This document shows, one piece after another, positions 12,761 to 23,659 of a DNA stretch of 64,000 bases. Both the position numbers and the translations under genes were made by a program. The notes under the pieces were generated by a model, which made no database searches, had not been told where the DNA came from, and saw nothing but the letters and a program-made list of their open reading frames with translations. The stretch spans positions 29,362,001-29,426,000 of the forward strand of contig JAIVEN010000002.1 of NCBI GenBank assembly GCA_026686845.1. Direction: 5' to 3'. This DNA is from Adenanthera pavonina. Taxonomy: Eukaryota; Streptophyta; Magnoliopsida; Fabales; Fabaceae. How positions within the stretch are numbered: the first letter of the stretch is position 1; each line of letters starts with the position of its first letter.

Positions 12761-13384
12761 AACATAAGGTAAAGTAAAGGAACAAAATTGGAACAAAACA
12801 AAATTAAGGGGTAAAACAAAAGAAAATAAAATTAAGGGATGAAAAAAATTGAGGGCTAAAAATATTATAATAAAATCAAATTAAGCAAAAAATTAACAAA
12901 ACTTAAAATAAAATTAACAGATAGAGAATACATTTTAGCCTTGTTATTAGTTGTTGTTTTTTTTGATAAATAATTTATTTATCTATCTAAAATAAAAAGA
13001 TAAATAAATCATTTTTTATTTTAGATAGATTTAGGAGGCTTATGAATTTGTGGCCAATTTACCTAGTTATAGGTGAAGATCAAATAAATATAAAGTATCT
13101 TACTAAAAAATTTAAAAAGAAAAACAGTAATTTTAGAGACTGCTTAGTACGAAAGTAGTAATTGGGAAAATAAATTTTCTGCGAAATAAGATAACTGTAC
13201 TTGCTTGGTACAAAATAATAATAATAATAATAATAATAACAATAATAATTAATAAAAGTTTGGGAAGTTAGCAACCCAACAATATTGATATCTAGGAAAG
13301 TAAGTTCCAGAATAGAAGTCAAGTTCTACTTCTATAATATTTTATAATTATAATTTATTTTAAAAATCGCCCTTCCAAAATAGA
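12761..13384. other. AT-rich stretch without a gene
   Basis: I see no coding signal. The stretch is AT-rich, with a small hairpin-like inverted repeat around 12965-13030 and a short TAA-type microsatellite at about 13208-13250. Confidence 0.6.
13208..13250. repeat. TAA/ATA trinucleotide microsatellite
   Basis: About ten near-perfect ATA units in a row, ending in slightly degenerate units. Confidence 0.85.
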
Positions 13385-14973
13385 AGACTTTAGGAGACAA
13401 AATGAAGCCAACATCCTGAAGCTATGCTGGAAGCTCTTAACGGACAAGAAATCTCTATGGGTACGTGTCCTAAGAGCAACGTACAGATGTGGTGATAATG
13501 ATATTCCTCTTGTTGAAAGGCGATCTAACTCTTCACTAACTTGGAGGAACATTGTTAAGATGTAGGAAAAATTTTCAATTGGCCTGGCCAAAAAGGTGGG
13601 AAATGGTAAATCTACTTACTTATGGAAGGATTCTTGGTGTGGCCTTAGTAATCCTCTTGCTGCCCTATTGACAAATCCAAATCCCTACTTTTATCCCAAT
13701 GACAAAGTGGTAGACTTCCTTGATGAACATGAAGAATGGGATCGATGTAGCCAAAATGAGAGACTTGTTGCCTTTAGATTATGTGAACCAAATTACTCGC
13801 ACTCAACCTCCTAGTAATGTGAGAAGAGAGGATGTTTACATATGGAAACCATCTTTGGATGGTAACTTTAATGTAAAATCTTCATATAACTTTCTGCTTG
13901 CAGGTACCGAAGGTGACAACAGCAGGATCTGGAGACTTTGCTGGAAATGAACAGCCCTAGAAAAGATCAAAACCTTTTTGTGGCTAATAGGAAAAAACAA
14001 AGTGCACACTGCATGGCTGAGAATGAAGCATGGGATACAACCAATGGGACAATGTCCTTTGGGATGCCAACAAGAGGAAGATGTCATGTATCTGGTGACA
14101 AATTCCCAAAATGCTTAAGGGAGATGGAAAGAAGTAGTATAACCAAAGTTATGGTCAACATTCAAAGAGATGAATGGAGTAGATTGGATCCAATCGAACA
14201 TCAAGGAAGAAGCTAGCAGACATTTCATTGGCAAGGTACCGTGGAATACCCTATTCACCTATATTTGCTAGGATATTTGGGTATCAAGTGCAACCAATTA
14301 TTTGATACTGAAGAGGAACGCCATGATAACCATATACATGCATCTTTGTACAAAGCAATATATGACATTGCAGCTATAAAAATGTCAAATACACTAGGAA
14401 GACTCCATATAAGTTATGGAGGTAAATGGCTTAAACCAGACACAGGAAAGCACAGGCTCGATATTAAAGGGAATGATCACCACGCAAGGTTCGAGTATAT
14501 ATGAAGGGGTCATGAGGGATCATCAAGCCAACTGGGTGAAGGGTTCTAGTGTGCATCTCGGATACTTTCCTCTTGCGATAAGAGAGATTATATGAGTAAT
14601 AGAAGGATTGAAGTTATGCTAGAACATGGGTCTAAATTCAGTTTATGTCCACCTGGCATATGCAATGGCAATCAATCTTCTTACTAGAAATGAGTTTAGA
14701 CAACACCCTTATGAAGACTTGATTGTAAAGGCTATGGCCATAATTAGTAGAAACTGGGATGTAAATATTAATCTTACATTTAGGGAAGCTAATCAATGTG
14801 TTCATAGGTTAGTTAGTCAGGTTCCTAACATGGATAATGATTTTTGTACCTCTAATCAACCACCACCTTGTTGCCTTAAGGTGGTGGATGCTGATAGGTT
14901 GAGGAACCTACAGTGATCTCTTTGTACATAGTTTTATGCTTTTATGATACATATTTTTCATTCAAAAAAAAAT
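13385..14973 (+). pseudogene. L1-type LINE, 3' end, 5' truncated and broken
   Basis: Plus-strand reading frames, broken by stops and frameshifts, match the end of plant LINE reverse transcriptase proteins. RRQNEANILKLCWKLLT and SLWVRVLRATYRCG come first, then GNGKSTYLWKDSWCG, then a zinc-binding zf-RVT-like part around 13950-14110. An RNase H-like end follows (HPYEDLIVKAMAIISRNWDV, then REANQCVHRL) to about 14913. A short A run at 14965-14973 marks the 3' end. The start inside a coding region indicates 5' truncation on insertion. No clear target-site duplication is seen. Confidence 0.82.
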
Positions 14974-15135
14974 GCCCCTACCCCTTAAACCCCTTGGCAT
15001 GATGACCCATTTGTGTCTTTTTACCTTCTCCTTCAATCCAATCATTCTCTACTTCAATAATTCCTCCAATCAATATCATTTGGTTACATCTCTAGGTTCT
15101 TCATTCTTCTCTAGCATCAAAAACCAGTTAATTAA
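14974..15135. other. Short unassigned spacer
   Basis: Pyrimidine-rich sequence between the LINE poly(A) and an LTR remnant. Nothing recognisable. Confidence 0.5.
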
Positions 15136-16213
15136 ACTAGATTGCCAAAGGGGTGAATTGGGCCTTTAAAAATTTCTACAACAAAAAAGAATAATACAAT
15201 AATGCAAGGTACCAAAAAACAAAGCAACCATTTTAAAATAAATAGAGAAGGGATAGAGAAAATCTAATGAAATGATTTATTCTAGTTTAGCCCTTTCACT
15301 TGGTCTACTTCAATCCCCAAGTTTCTGCTTGAAATTTGTCCACAATCCTTACAAGATTCAAGTGAGTCCTTGAAAAAATTATAGTATAGTAACAAACTCA
15401 TGCTAGAGCTGGAACACTTTTTTCTCACACCTTTACAAGAGTGTTTACAAAAAGCCCTTAGTATTTCTCACACTAAGACACTTCTACCTAGAGAAGGATA
15501 AGAGATTAAAAAGGATAAACTTCACAAGAGTGTATAGAAATAATGAAGTTTAGAAAGCTCTCAACTAGAAAGAGGTAGATAGGGACTTGAATGCTCATGA
15601 ATTAATGAAACAGCTGTTTGACACTTAATAAACTTCAATTCATTACCTATCAACATTAATGAGGTTCTATTTATGGATTTTTTGACAAATCTAGCTATTA
15701 GAGACAAATTCTAGCCATTAGTCGGCTAAAATAACAATTTAACAACCGCATTAAATGCATTTGTCAGAACTTGAATGATCAAGCAGGGTCTGGATGAACA
15801 CTTATCACAAATGACCATTAGAAGTCTTGAAGGCATAGCATCTCAATGAACATCCAAGAGAGAACCTCTTGTACATTCATTGTGCTTTCTCAAATGTGTC
15901 AAAAGTAAGTCCTTACATGATGAATTGATAAGAAACCATCATATGAACATTTAAGTGTTCATACATTCTTACCCAAAAGCTTGAACAATCAAGTAGCTAA
16001 GAAATAAATGTACAAGACATTGAACATATTCAAATTGTGTTTTTGAAATAGCATACTTAAACGATCAAGGAAATCACCCTTAAACATATATCGAGTGAGC
16101 AATGCTTAGAAGTGAAACTCAAGATACATGATGAATGTTCAATAGACAACTTAATGAACATACAAGAGTGCATCATAGAAAACAACCCATTTTGTCACAC
16201 ATGATGAACAATC
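15136..16213 (-). mobile_element. LTR remnant I, Sirevirus type, different word array
   Basis: The left part follows the layout of the other Sirevirus LTRs: GGGGTGAATTGGGC near the end, then the 'tcacttggtctac...ccccaag' block, the TTTATGGATT TATA region and CCGCATTAAATGCAT. The distal part (15770-16213) carries repeats of words such as TGAACAATCAAG and ATGAACATCCAAG instead of TTCGAATTT. Element D inserted in one of these words, and a short continuation is seen at 23312-23345. The outer boundary is approximate. Confidence 0.6.
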
Positions 16214-18159
16214 TGTAAGGTTTGGCTGGTCATCCAAGAGAAGGTGAACTAGTAGGTAATGTAAGATTTTTGCCTCTTTTTGGGTACAATCCAATTTTAC
16301 CAAGAGATGCAGTAGAACAAAGATGAACAGAGTATGGTAATGATATAGATGAAATAAGAAAGTGAAGAATTAGACATAGAAATCTATACTAGTTCGGCCT
16401 AAACCAATTGATCTATGTCTAGTCCTCAAGTCACCACTTAAGATTTTCACTATACCCCACAGGTTTGATCTGGGCACCTATGAAGCCTCAGTACATCCCA
16501 CATGTTTCAGTAGGCACTTGTAAAGTCACTCTCTCCACACCCTTTCAAGATGTGTAAATCCCTTAGTGTTTTCCCATATTAAGATTCTACCCAAAAAATG
16601 TAGAAGTGAAGATTACACAATAGAAATTCTCTTTTAGAGTAGATAATACATTGAAGCTCATTCTAATAAGGTGGTTTTAACTTAGAATGCTCACACAGAA
16701 TGATTTTATAAATTGTAGCAGCATTATGGCATAAAACTCACTTAAAAATCATTACCCAAAGTTCAAATGAAGTTTCATTTATAGATTTATGACTTAACAA
16801 ATCATTAGACACAAGATCTATCCATTGGACACAAGTTTTAGCCGTTACTCTGTAGAAAAAGATGTTCAACAACCACATTAAATGCATCTGACATATCAAA
16901 ATTTGAATTTCAAGGCTCAATAGATGAATTTCACAGAATTAGCATAGTTGTTTGTTTAATGCTGAACTTCAAAATTTGAATTTCAAAAGGAAAAATTTGA
17001 ATTTCAATTTTGTAGAAGATAACCCATGTTAGTTTGTGCAAATTTTTATATTGGAAGTATATCTGAAGAGATTCAACAGCTATCTCAAGTTTTCACATAA
17101 CCTTTCGAAATTAGAATTTTAGAAACTGAAATTCAAATATTAGAAACCAAAATTCATTTATTAGAGGTATGTTCAACCTAACACAAGTTCTTCATTTTGA
17201 AATTCGCACTTTGAAGCTCAAAGTTTGTCTTTTACAAAGTGACATTCAAATTTCGAGTTTACAAAAGATACCTCATGTTACTTAATATGAATTTTCATAT
17301 TGGAAGTGCGTCTATTGGATTTGAACAATTGCTTCAAGTTTTCACAATGCACTTCGAAATTAGAATTTCTGAGACCGAAATTAGAATTTTAGAGACTTAA
17401 ATTCATCCATGAAATGCATGTTCAAACCTCTGCGACTTTTACACACTTTTACTAACTATGCTTAGCCCAAACTTTGAATTTCAGATTCAAAATTCATCTA
17501 TCAGAGATAAAATCTCTGTAACTTTGAATTTCAACAAGCAAAGTTAGAATTTTGTACAAAATAAACATGAATCAACAACAAAATTCATTTATTAGCCGAT
17601 ATTTTTCAATTCTAACACATGCTAACATCAGATTTACTTAATCTAACTTATTTAAAATGTATAGCAATAAGATTGAGTAAATTTCAAAGATTAAATCACC
17701 TCAAGACCTGAGTGAAAACAAAATATACCTAATAGCTAGGTTTTCAAAAGTTGAGCTCCACTTTCACTTGGTCATTCCCATTCCTAGTATGCTCTCCTCT
17801 AATCTTCCATTCTTGAAGCATCATTTCTCTTTTTCTTCTTTGAGTGAGACATGATGTTGATTTTTCTTTCTTTATTCCAATGCTCACTCTTCCTTCTTGG
17901 ACAATCCTACATTTAATGTATTACTCTTACAAATCAAGTGGTTAGTCCAATTTATATATCCAACTTGTATTATAAAACATAAGAGCATAGTGGATATATT
18001 AGTACATAGCATGATATATGCATTATAAACATAATTAAATACATGCTAATGCACATTTTACTTTTAGGAACAATATATATGTTAGACAAATATAATATAT
18101 TTGTTCCTTATTATTATACATTTGTCATCATCAAAACTTATGTTATATTAAACCTAACA
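16214..18159 (-). repeat. 3' LTR of element D
   Basis: A 1946-bp LTR. It carries a decayed form of the word array seen in A-C, mostly AAATTTGAATTT and TTAGAATTTC rather than TTCGAATTT, consistent with loss of the central CG. On the internal side it borders a purine tract (minus strand AAAAAGGGGCGGA). Confidence 0.88.
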
Positions 18160-19689
18160 ATCCGCCCCTTTTTGATGATGAAAAATCACTAGTGAAAAAT
18201 ATGCTTAATGAATGACTAACATATATAATGCAGTTTATCTCAGATATTTCTAGATTAAGCACATTGCATAGTTTTCACACAACTTCTGCCCCTATTTGAC
18301 ATTAACAAAAAGGTTTAAAGAATAACAAGTATTTCTTCTTCCCTTATTTGTAAGGTTGTACCAGTAAGCACAGATGTCTGGGGTTGTTTCAAGCACATAT
18401 AAAAGCACAAGGTGAAATGCAAATCATCATCAAAACTTATCATGCATTACGTGTTCACCTTATACCAATTTTTTTATTGATATTAAAATTGATACCAATT
18501 GTTAGTGATATCAAAACTAATATTAATTGTTGCTTGAAACTATTATGATACCAAATGTTATGATGCTTTCTATTAATATGATCATGATATACACACATTA
18601 CAAGAGGTATCTCAAAGTTGAAGAGTTATTACCCTCTTCCTTTAGGATCAAGGAGAGATGTTGAAACATCATTTGCTCCTTTTAGCAAGTTAAAATCAAG
18701 TTACAGAACTCTTCACAATAAAATGAGATGAGTTAAAGTATAAGCAAATTAATTACAGAAAATGCTCCCCCTCAACTTTTGCATTTCATTTGATAAAACT
18801 AAAAAAGCACAATACATCAAATAAGCACATGATGTAGGTGTTCAAGCATTATGATAGAAATTTCTTTTTAAAATCAAAAAGAGCTTTTAAAAACCTTTAT
18901 ATGCAAAGTTATAAGCTCCCTCTAAGCATGAGCATTTATTCAAGTATACGTGCTTTTCAAATCATTGCTCAAATCAAAATCAATATGCAAGGGAAATTTT
19001 GAAAAACACACAAGTTTGGTTGTACAAATAAAGAAATAAACTTGTGTAAACATTGAACTTCATAGTAAGCACCATCATATTCAAATAGTTCATTATTTGA
19101 ACAAGGACCATAGTTTATTTTAATAACCTCAAATAACACTATCAACCAAGCATATTTGTAAACATGTTAAACACTTACAAACCAGCTTGATTAATAGCTA
19201 ACTTCTTCCCTTTTCAGTATGATTCCAATTAAGCACATTAGATACTCCATTTTTATCAGACTTTCACCATTTAACTCAAGGAGTACCGGCAAAAACAAAA
19301 GGAATATCTTTTTCTTTCTTTGGTACCCTTTCTTATTGAAGTCCACTAATGGTCAGTTTAAACATTTTAAAGTATATATGGGACCAAAGTTCAATCTCAC
19401 CTAAATATATATAATGCAATAATTGAATAGGGTAAGTGTTAGAGGTTACCAAAGATTATCTCTTTATTTTTGGCTTGTTTGCAATATAGTGTAGCTCATG
19501 TCTCCCATTTGCATATAAACTATTACTTGTTAAGCTTCTGCTCTTTCTCTTCTCAAGGTAAGTAATTTGATTTCCATTTAAGCTGCTTCCTTGATATGAG
19601 TGATAGGTTTGCTTTCAGTGCTTCTCCTTGTGATTTGTAACTTTAGATGTTTTCGAAGCTTTTCTTTTCTGTGACTTTGTCCTTGCACC
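18160..19689 (-). other. D internal 3' region with two purine tracts, no pol
   Basis: Noncoding AT-rich sequence. A purine tract adjoins the LTR (around 18160-18175), and a second GTTGAGGGGGAGC tract (minus strand) lies at 18764-18776. The second tract is shared with B (around 36697-36709) and C (50465-50477). I find no pol-derived protein motif here. Confidence 0.6.
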
Positions 19690-21312
19690 AATATGTTCTT
19701 TCTTCTTGGAGTTATTCTGCACACATGAAATACTATAAGCACATTTTGATACCCACTTGTTTTTTAGTCCAAGAGGATTAGTGGTATTCTTTGGAACCTA
19801 TTTCATGTCTTTGCTTAAACCATTTCTCCTAATATTGCATAGATGAGCTATATGCCTCTTTTTATCACAATATGTGTGTGATGGTGAGCTAGGTATTACA
19901 ATAGGCACAAAGAATTTCAAATAGCATTTATTTTTCTCCTTGAACTCACTCATGTAGCCAACACCTAACTTGTCAGATACACATTTCTATTTGCCAAGTG
20001 GAATATTCAACTTATCCTTGCCTTGGGTGAAATTGGCTATGACCTTAGTTAACTTCTCTTTTTCTTTATTTAATCTATCACATGAATCACAAGAAGAAGT
20101 GTGTGTGTAGGTTTCACAAATATTTTCTAAGTCAACTATTTTCTTTTTAAGTGATTCCTTTTCATTCTTTTTCCAATTCTAATTTATTTTCTAAGGAAAT
20201 CACTTTCTTTTTACTGTGTACAAGTGCTTTTGCTAATCTAATTAGTTTATCATGCATTTCATTATAAGTATCTTACAACTCTTCAAAGGAAAAATCAGAT
20301 ATAGCCATCAAGCATGGATAGATATTCTCATCATCTTCATCTGAATTGTTAGCCCAAATTGTAGAGGTATATGCCACTTTAACTTTTTCACTTTTCTTCT
20401 CTGAATATCTTCCTCCTTGCCTCTCTGAAATGTACTTAAGCTTATTTGCATGGTAGGAGTATTTTTGTTCCTAAAGCTTCTTCTTTTTTATGTTGAGGAA
20501 TCCACCAAATTTAATGGTCAACTATTTCAACTCATCCTCCTCATCATCACTGCTGCTATCATCACTTTCATCATCAGTATCATCATCTTCTAAGCTCTAT
20601 GATGTAGTAGCTTTGAACATCAGTGTCTTTTCTTTATTCTGCTACTCCCACAGAAAGTCAAGTCTTCCTTCATGTTCAGCAAGGCTTTCAAATAGTGCAG
20701 TGACAGATTGGTATGATTCTCCTCTTGTTTCTTCAATAACTATCACCTTTAGTTACTATTCTTTGGGTAGAGCTTTGAGTATTTTGCAAACTTATTCTCT
20801 CTGTGTGTAACTTTTTCCCAAAGCTGCTAGATGATTAATGATGTGAGTAAAACGAATTTGAAAATTTTTAATGGACTTACCATTAATCATCTTAAACATT
20901 TCATATTTTTCTATGAGAGACTTGAGTTTGCTTTTCTTCACTCCCTTGGTTCCTTCATGAACAATCTCTAGAGTGTCCTATATTTCCTTAGCTGTATTAC
21001 AATCTGACACTTTGTAGAATTCATCTTATGAAAGAGCACTGACCAAGCAACGTTTTGCCTTGAAGTTTAGCATAAATCTTTGCTTATCTTCATCATTCCA
21101 CTATTTTTCTGACATCTCTCTGTACGTGCCGTCATCCTATATCTTCTTTGGCACAAAATCCTCTTTTTGTATGACAAATCAGATGTCTAGGTCTATGGAT
21201 TGAAGATATATCCGCATTCTTATCTTCAAGTATCCATAGTGTTCACCATTAAAGCATGGAGGTCTGTTGATGTTGTTCCCTTGTGGTAGTATATCTTCTC
21301 AAAAACCAGCTA
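19690..21312 (-). pseudogene. gag remnant of element D
   Basis: Minus-strand reading with many stops still shows the Sirevirus gag order. It begins EDILPQGNNINRPP, then NGEHYGYLKIRMRIYLQSID, then FKAKRCLVSALS and EFYKVSDCNTAKEI. It ends with a C-terminal NPLGLKNKWVSKCAYS-like segment near 19740-19800. It is clearly homologous to gag of A-C but diverged, and not translatable. Confidence 0.8.
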
Positions 21313-21353
21313 TAAGTTCTCCCGAATGGTTAGATTATTTGCTGGAAATCCAA

Positions 21354-21365
21354 GCTCTGATACCA
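21354..21365 (-). promoter_or_regulatory. Primer binding site of element D
   Basis: TGGTATCAGAGC on the minus strand, two bases from the right LTR. Complementary to initiator Met-tRNA. Confidence 0.88.
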
Positions 21366-21367
21366 AT

Positions 21368-23306
21368 TGTAAGGTTTGGGTGGTCACCCAAGAGAGGGAT
21401 GAATTAGGTGATGCAATATTTTCACCTCTTTTTGGTTACAACCTAATTTTACCAAGAGATGCAGCAGAACAAAGATGAACAAAGTATGATGATGATATAT
21501 ATGAAATAAGAAAGTGAAGAATCAGACACAAAAATTTATACTGATTTAGCCCAAATCACTTAACATATGTCTAGTTCTCAAGCCACGACTTGAGATTTTT
21601 ACTATATCCCACAAGTTTAATCTGGGTACCTTTGAAGCCTCAGTACATCCCATAAGTTTCAATAGGTACTTATGAAGTCACTCTCTCTATACCCTTACAA
21701 GATATGTAAATCCTTTAATGTTTCTCTATACTAAGATTCTACCCAGAAAATGTAGAAGTGAAGGTTACAAAATAGAAACTCTCTTTTAGAGTAGATAATA
21801 CATGAAAGCTCACTCTAATGAGATGATTTTAACTTACAATGCTCACACAAAATGATTTTATAAATTGTAGCAGTATTTTGGCATAAAACTCACTTAAAAA
21901 TCATTACCCAAAGTTTAAATGAAGTTCTATTTATAGATTTATGACTTAACAAATTATTAGACACAAGATCTATCCGTTAGACACAAATTCTAGCCATTCA
22001 ACAACCGTATTAAATGCATCTGACATACTAAAATTTGAATTTTAGGGTTCAATAGATAAATTTCACTGAGTCAGTATAGTTATGTGTTTAACATTGAATT
22101 TCAAAATTCTAATTTCAGAAAGAAAAATTCAAATTTTGATTTTCAAAAGATATCCCGTGTTAGTTTGTACAAATTTTCATATTTGAAGTGTGTCTGAAGA
22201 GATTGAATAGTTGTCTCAAGTTTTCACATAGTCTTTCAAAATTAGAATTTCAGAAATCGAATTAGAATTTCAGAAACCAATATTAGAATTTCAGAAATCG
22301 AAATTCTTCTATCAGAGATATGTTCAACCTAACATAAGTTCTTTATTTCAAAATTTGTACTTGAAGCTTAAAGTTCATCTATTACAAAGTGACATTCAAA
22401 TTTTGAGTTTGCAAAAGATACCTTATGTTAGTTCATGTGAATTTTTATATTGGAAGTACATTAATTGAGTTTGAACAGTTACTTCAAGTTTTTATAATGC
22501 ACTTTGAAATTAGAATTTCTGAGACCAAAATTAGAATTTCAGAGACCGAAATTCGTCTATTAGAGGTATGTTTAAACCTCTGCGACCTTTGCACACTTTT
22601 ACTAACTATGCTTAGCCCGAAATTCGAATTTCATATTCAAAATTCATCTATCAGAGATAAAATATTTATAATTTCGAATCTCAACAAGTAAAGTTCTAAT
22701 TTTGCACAAAATAAACATGAGCTAATAACAAAATTCATCTGTTAGCTAATATTTTTCAATTTATGCTAACATCAAATTTACTTAATTTAACGTATTTAAA
22801 ACATATGGTAATAAGATTAACTAAATTTCAAAGATTAAACCACCTTAAAATCTAAGTGAAAACAAAATATACCTAATAGCTAGATCTTCAAAAGTTGAGT
22901 TCCACTTTCACTTGGTCATTCCCACTCCTGGTGTGCTCCCTTTTGATCTTCTATTCTTAGAGCATCCTTTCTCTTCTTCTTCTTTGAGTGAAACATGATT
23001 TTAATTTTTCTTTCTTTATTCTAATACCCACTCTTCCTTCTTAGACAATTATACATTTAATATATTACACTTACAAACCAATTGGTTAGTCCAATTTATA
23101 TATTCAACTTGTATTATAAAATATAAGAGCACAGTAGATATATTAGTACATAGCATGATATATGCATTATAAACATAATTAAATATATGTTAATGTACAT
23201 CTTACTTCTTTTAGGAACAATATATATGTTAGACAAATATGATACATTTGTTCCTTATTATTATACATTGGTCATCATCAAAACTTGTATTATATTAAAC
23301 CTAACA
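21368..23306 (-). repeat. 5' LTR of element D
   Basis: A 1939-bp partner of the LTR at 16214-18159. The two copies differ at many positions by eye, so the insertion is not recent. Confidence 0.88.
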
Positions 23307-23344
23307 CAATCAAGTGTTGCACAATGAATGAATAAGCTTCTATC

Positions 23345-23659
23345 TATGTCACACATGAAATGTGATGCGGATAGCACGAAAACAAAGAAAAATAGAAAAA
23401 AATTGATTTTCACAATGGAGGCCAATTTTGGAGGAGTCACCACCAAAATTTTAAGGGAAATTTTGAAAAATCAATTTAAGAAGGAAAGGATAGTCTGCAT
23501 TGATAGAGTTGGGTGGGAGTTGATTGTACATGGGGAAGGTGTCAGGCACCCCACAACACTCATTCCTAAAAACGGTTACCTTAAGATGATTGAGTAAATT
23601 AATACAACTTTAAAGATATTTTCATTATCCTTTTATTGTTCACATGCTAATAAAACAAA
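23345..23659. repeat. Left inverted-repeat arm, first part
   Basis: This matches the reverse complement of about 41640-41960 with moderate divergence. Shared blocks include GAAAACAAAGAAAAA, ATCAAAATTTTAA-like text and the GGAAGGTGT(C/T)AGGCACCCCAC-like stretch. The arm resumes at 39800 after the G1 insertion. The repeat identity is unknown; the GGTGT-AGGCACCCC stretch is often seen in noncoding parts of plant gypsy elements. Confidence 0.65.

Larger units (their letters stand above)
16214..23306 (-). mobile_element. Element D: gag-only Sirevirus relative with two LTRs (TSD CAATC)
   Basis: LTRs at 16214-18159 and 21368-23306 have ends TGTAAGGTTTGG and CCTAACA (plus strand). CAATC flanks both sides (16209-16213 and 23307-23311). 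The minus-strand internal part has a primer site next to the right LTR and purine tracts next to the left LTR. Only gag remains between them; protease, integrase, reverse transcriptase and RNase H motifs are absent. The element is therefore an internally deleted, non-autonomous and now decayed copy. Solo LTR S2 (45570-47427) belongs to the same LTR family. Confidence 0.88.

Noticed and set aside
13080..13322. ORF with a run of tyrosines
   Set aside because: It translates the TAA/ATA microsatellite.
13360..14985. Target-site duplication of the LINE
   Set aside because: GCCCTTCC before and GCCCCTACC after the element are too dissimilar to claim.
23328..23597. 89-codon ORF in the left inverted-repeat arm
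   Set aside because: The homologous right arm does not keep the frame, so it is likely chance.
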